The notes under the pieces are model-generated. The model was given only the letters and a program-made list of their open reading frames with translations, was not told where the DNA came from and ran no database searches. Below are positions 4,907 to 5,401 of a stretch of DNA of 5,401 bases, piece after piece. Location of the stretch: positions 1 through 5,401 of the forward strand of contig JAADHD010000009.1 of assembly GCA_013152075.1 (NCBI GenBank), given 5' to 3'. Numbering within the stretch: position 1 is the stretch's first letter; every line of letters begins with the position of its first letter. Position numbers and translations under genes: made by a program. Origin of the DNA: Verrucomicrobiota bacterium (GTDB lineage: Bacteria; Verrucomicrobiota; Verrucomicrobiia; Verrucomicrobiales; DEV007).

Positions 4907-5401
4907 AGTCCCTCCCTATTCAAAACTCAAAATTTATTCTAATCGCTGGTTGCGGCTATGTTGGTAGTCAACTTGCCCGGATTCTGGAATCACGCGGCCA
5001 GAAATATAGTGCACTTTCCCTGTCCGGCCGGACATCGGAACTGCACTCTTCGAATTTGCTCGGTTGTGATCTCAGCGATCTTGGCGAATTGGCTCAGCTG
5101 TCAAAGAACATCGATCGTCCATCCACCATCGTTCATTGCGCCAGTTCAAATCGCGGTGGGCCTGATGCTTACCGGAGCGTCTATCTTCGCGGGGTCGAAA
5201 ATCTCGTCTCCACCTTTCCCAACAGCCACTTGTTCTTCACCGGTTCCACCAGCGTCTATGCGCAGACCGACGGCTCGCTGGTCACTGAAGAATCCCCCGC
5301 TGAACCCGAACGAGAAACCAGCCTGATCCTGCGTGAAGCTGAAGAAATAGTGCTCGCAAATAACGGAACCGTGCTTCGTCTCTCCGGCATCTACGGTCCC
5401 G
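4885..5401 (+). CDS. NAD(P)-binding epimerase/SDR, YeeZ-like (C-terminus outside the window)
   Basis: An open plus-strand frame reaches the right edge. It shows KFILIAGCGYVGSQLAR, a first beta strand and GxGxxG nucleotide-binding loop (coding bases 4948-4965). HCASSNRGG at about 5134-5160 is the end of the fourth strand. FFTGSTSVYAQ is the active-site Ser/Tyr region, and VLRLSGIYGPG is a hallmark of extended or atypical SDR epimerases. A Lys four residues after the Tyr is lacking (SVYAQTDG), as in atypical SDRs such as YeeZ, so classic dehydrogenase activity is doubtful. The substrate is unknown. No ATG precedes the Rossmann motif in frame. The only ordinary start is GTG 4885, which lies inside the right REP-like hairpin. 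TCA occupies 4927-4929, where an ATG would give a typical MKFILIAG start, and ATT 4936 is a rare alternative. The start is therefore uncertain; the product family is much surer. It lies in the same direction as the amidase gene. Confidence 0.8.
   Translation, partial: MRAAHPYQSLPIQNSKFILIAGCGYVGSQLARILESRGQKYSALSLSGRTSELHSSNLLGCDLSDLGELAQLSKNIDRPSTIVHCASSNRGGPDAYRSVYLRGVENLVSTFPNSHLFFTGSTSVYAQTDGSLVTEESPAEPERETSLILREAEEIVLANNGTVLRLSGIYGP

Noticed and set aside
4958..5326. 122-codon plus-strand frame starting MLVVNLPGFW
   Set aside because: It overlaps the epimerase frame, which shows GxGxxG, STSVY and GIYGPG motifs; this one shows no family features.

Overview
The window looks like chromosomal DNA of a Verrucomicrobiota bacterium, most likely of the Opitutia (Puniceicoccales/Opitutales) type. 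This is inferred from four things: a secreted Asp/Gly-rich protein with thrombospondin type-3-like calcium repeats, an enlarged secreted N-acetylmuramoyl-L-alanine amidase, near-absence of Shine-Dalgarno sequences before the genes, and roughly balanced base composition. No rRNA or marker gene is present to settle the taxonomy.

Layout. Bases 1-1032 (minus strand) are the first 344 codons of an exported protein with Asp/Gly-rich repeats; it runs off the left edge. A gene-poor stretch (1033-1479) holds its likely promoter and several short inverted repeats. Bases 1480-3369 (minus strand) look like one transcription unit. It starts with a YmdB-family metallophosphoesterase gene that is frameshifted in this sequence (3369 to 2567), followed by three small genes of 86, 92 and 101 codons. 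Each of the three encodes one N-terminal membrane segment plus a charged cytoplasmic or periplasmic tail; the 92- and 101-residue products look like diverged tandem paralogues. Only 53 bp from the YmdB start codon, and divergent from it, is a secreted zinc amidase gene (3423-4778, plus strand). It is followed by a REP-like inverted pair of hairpins with GTAG feet (4802-4906), and then by the start of a YeeZ-type NAD(P)-binding epimerase/SDR gene that runs off the right edge and has no ATG start.

Functionally, the amidase cleaves peptidoglycan stem peptides in the periplasm. The YmdB-like enzyme would hydrolyse 2',3'-cyclic nucleotides if it were intact. The three small membrane proteins have no function I can recognise. 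The items most worth a second look are the broken YmdB gene, the REP pair with covarying stems, the paralogous membrane microproteins and the missing start codon of the epimerase. Two damaged genes within 2.5 kb could also mean consensus errors in the assembly.
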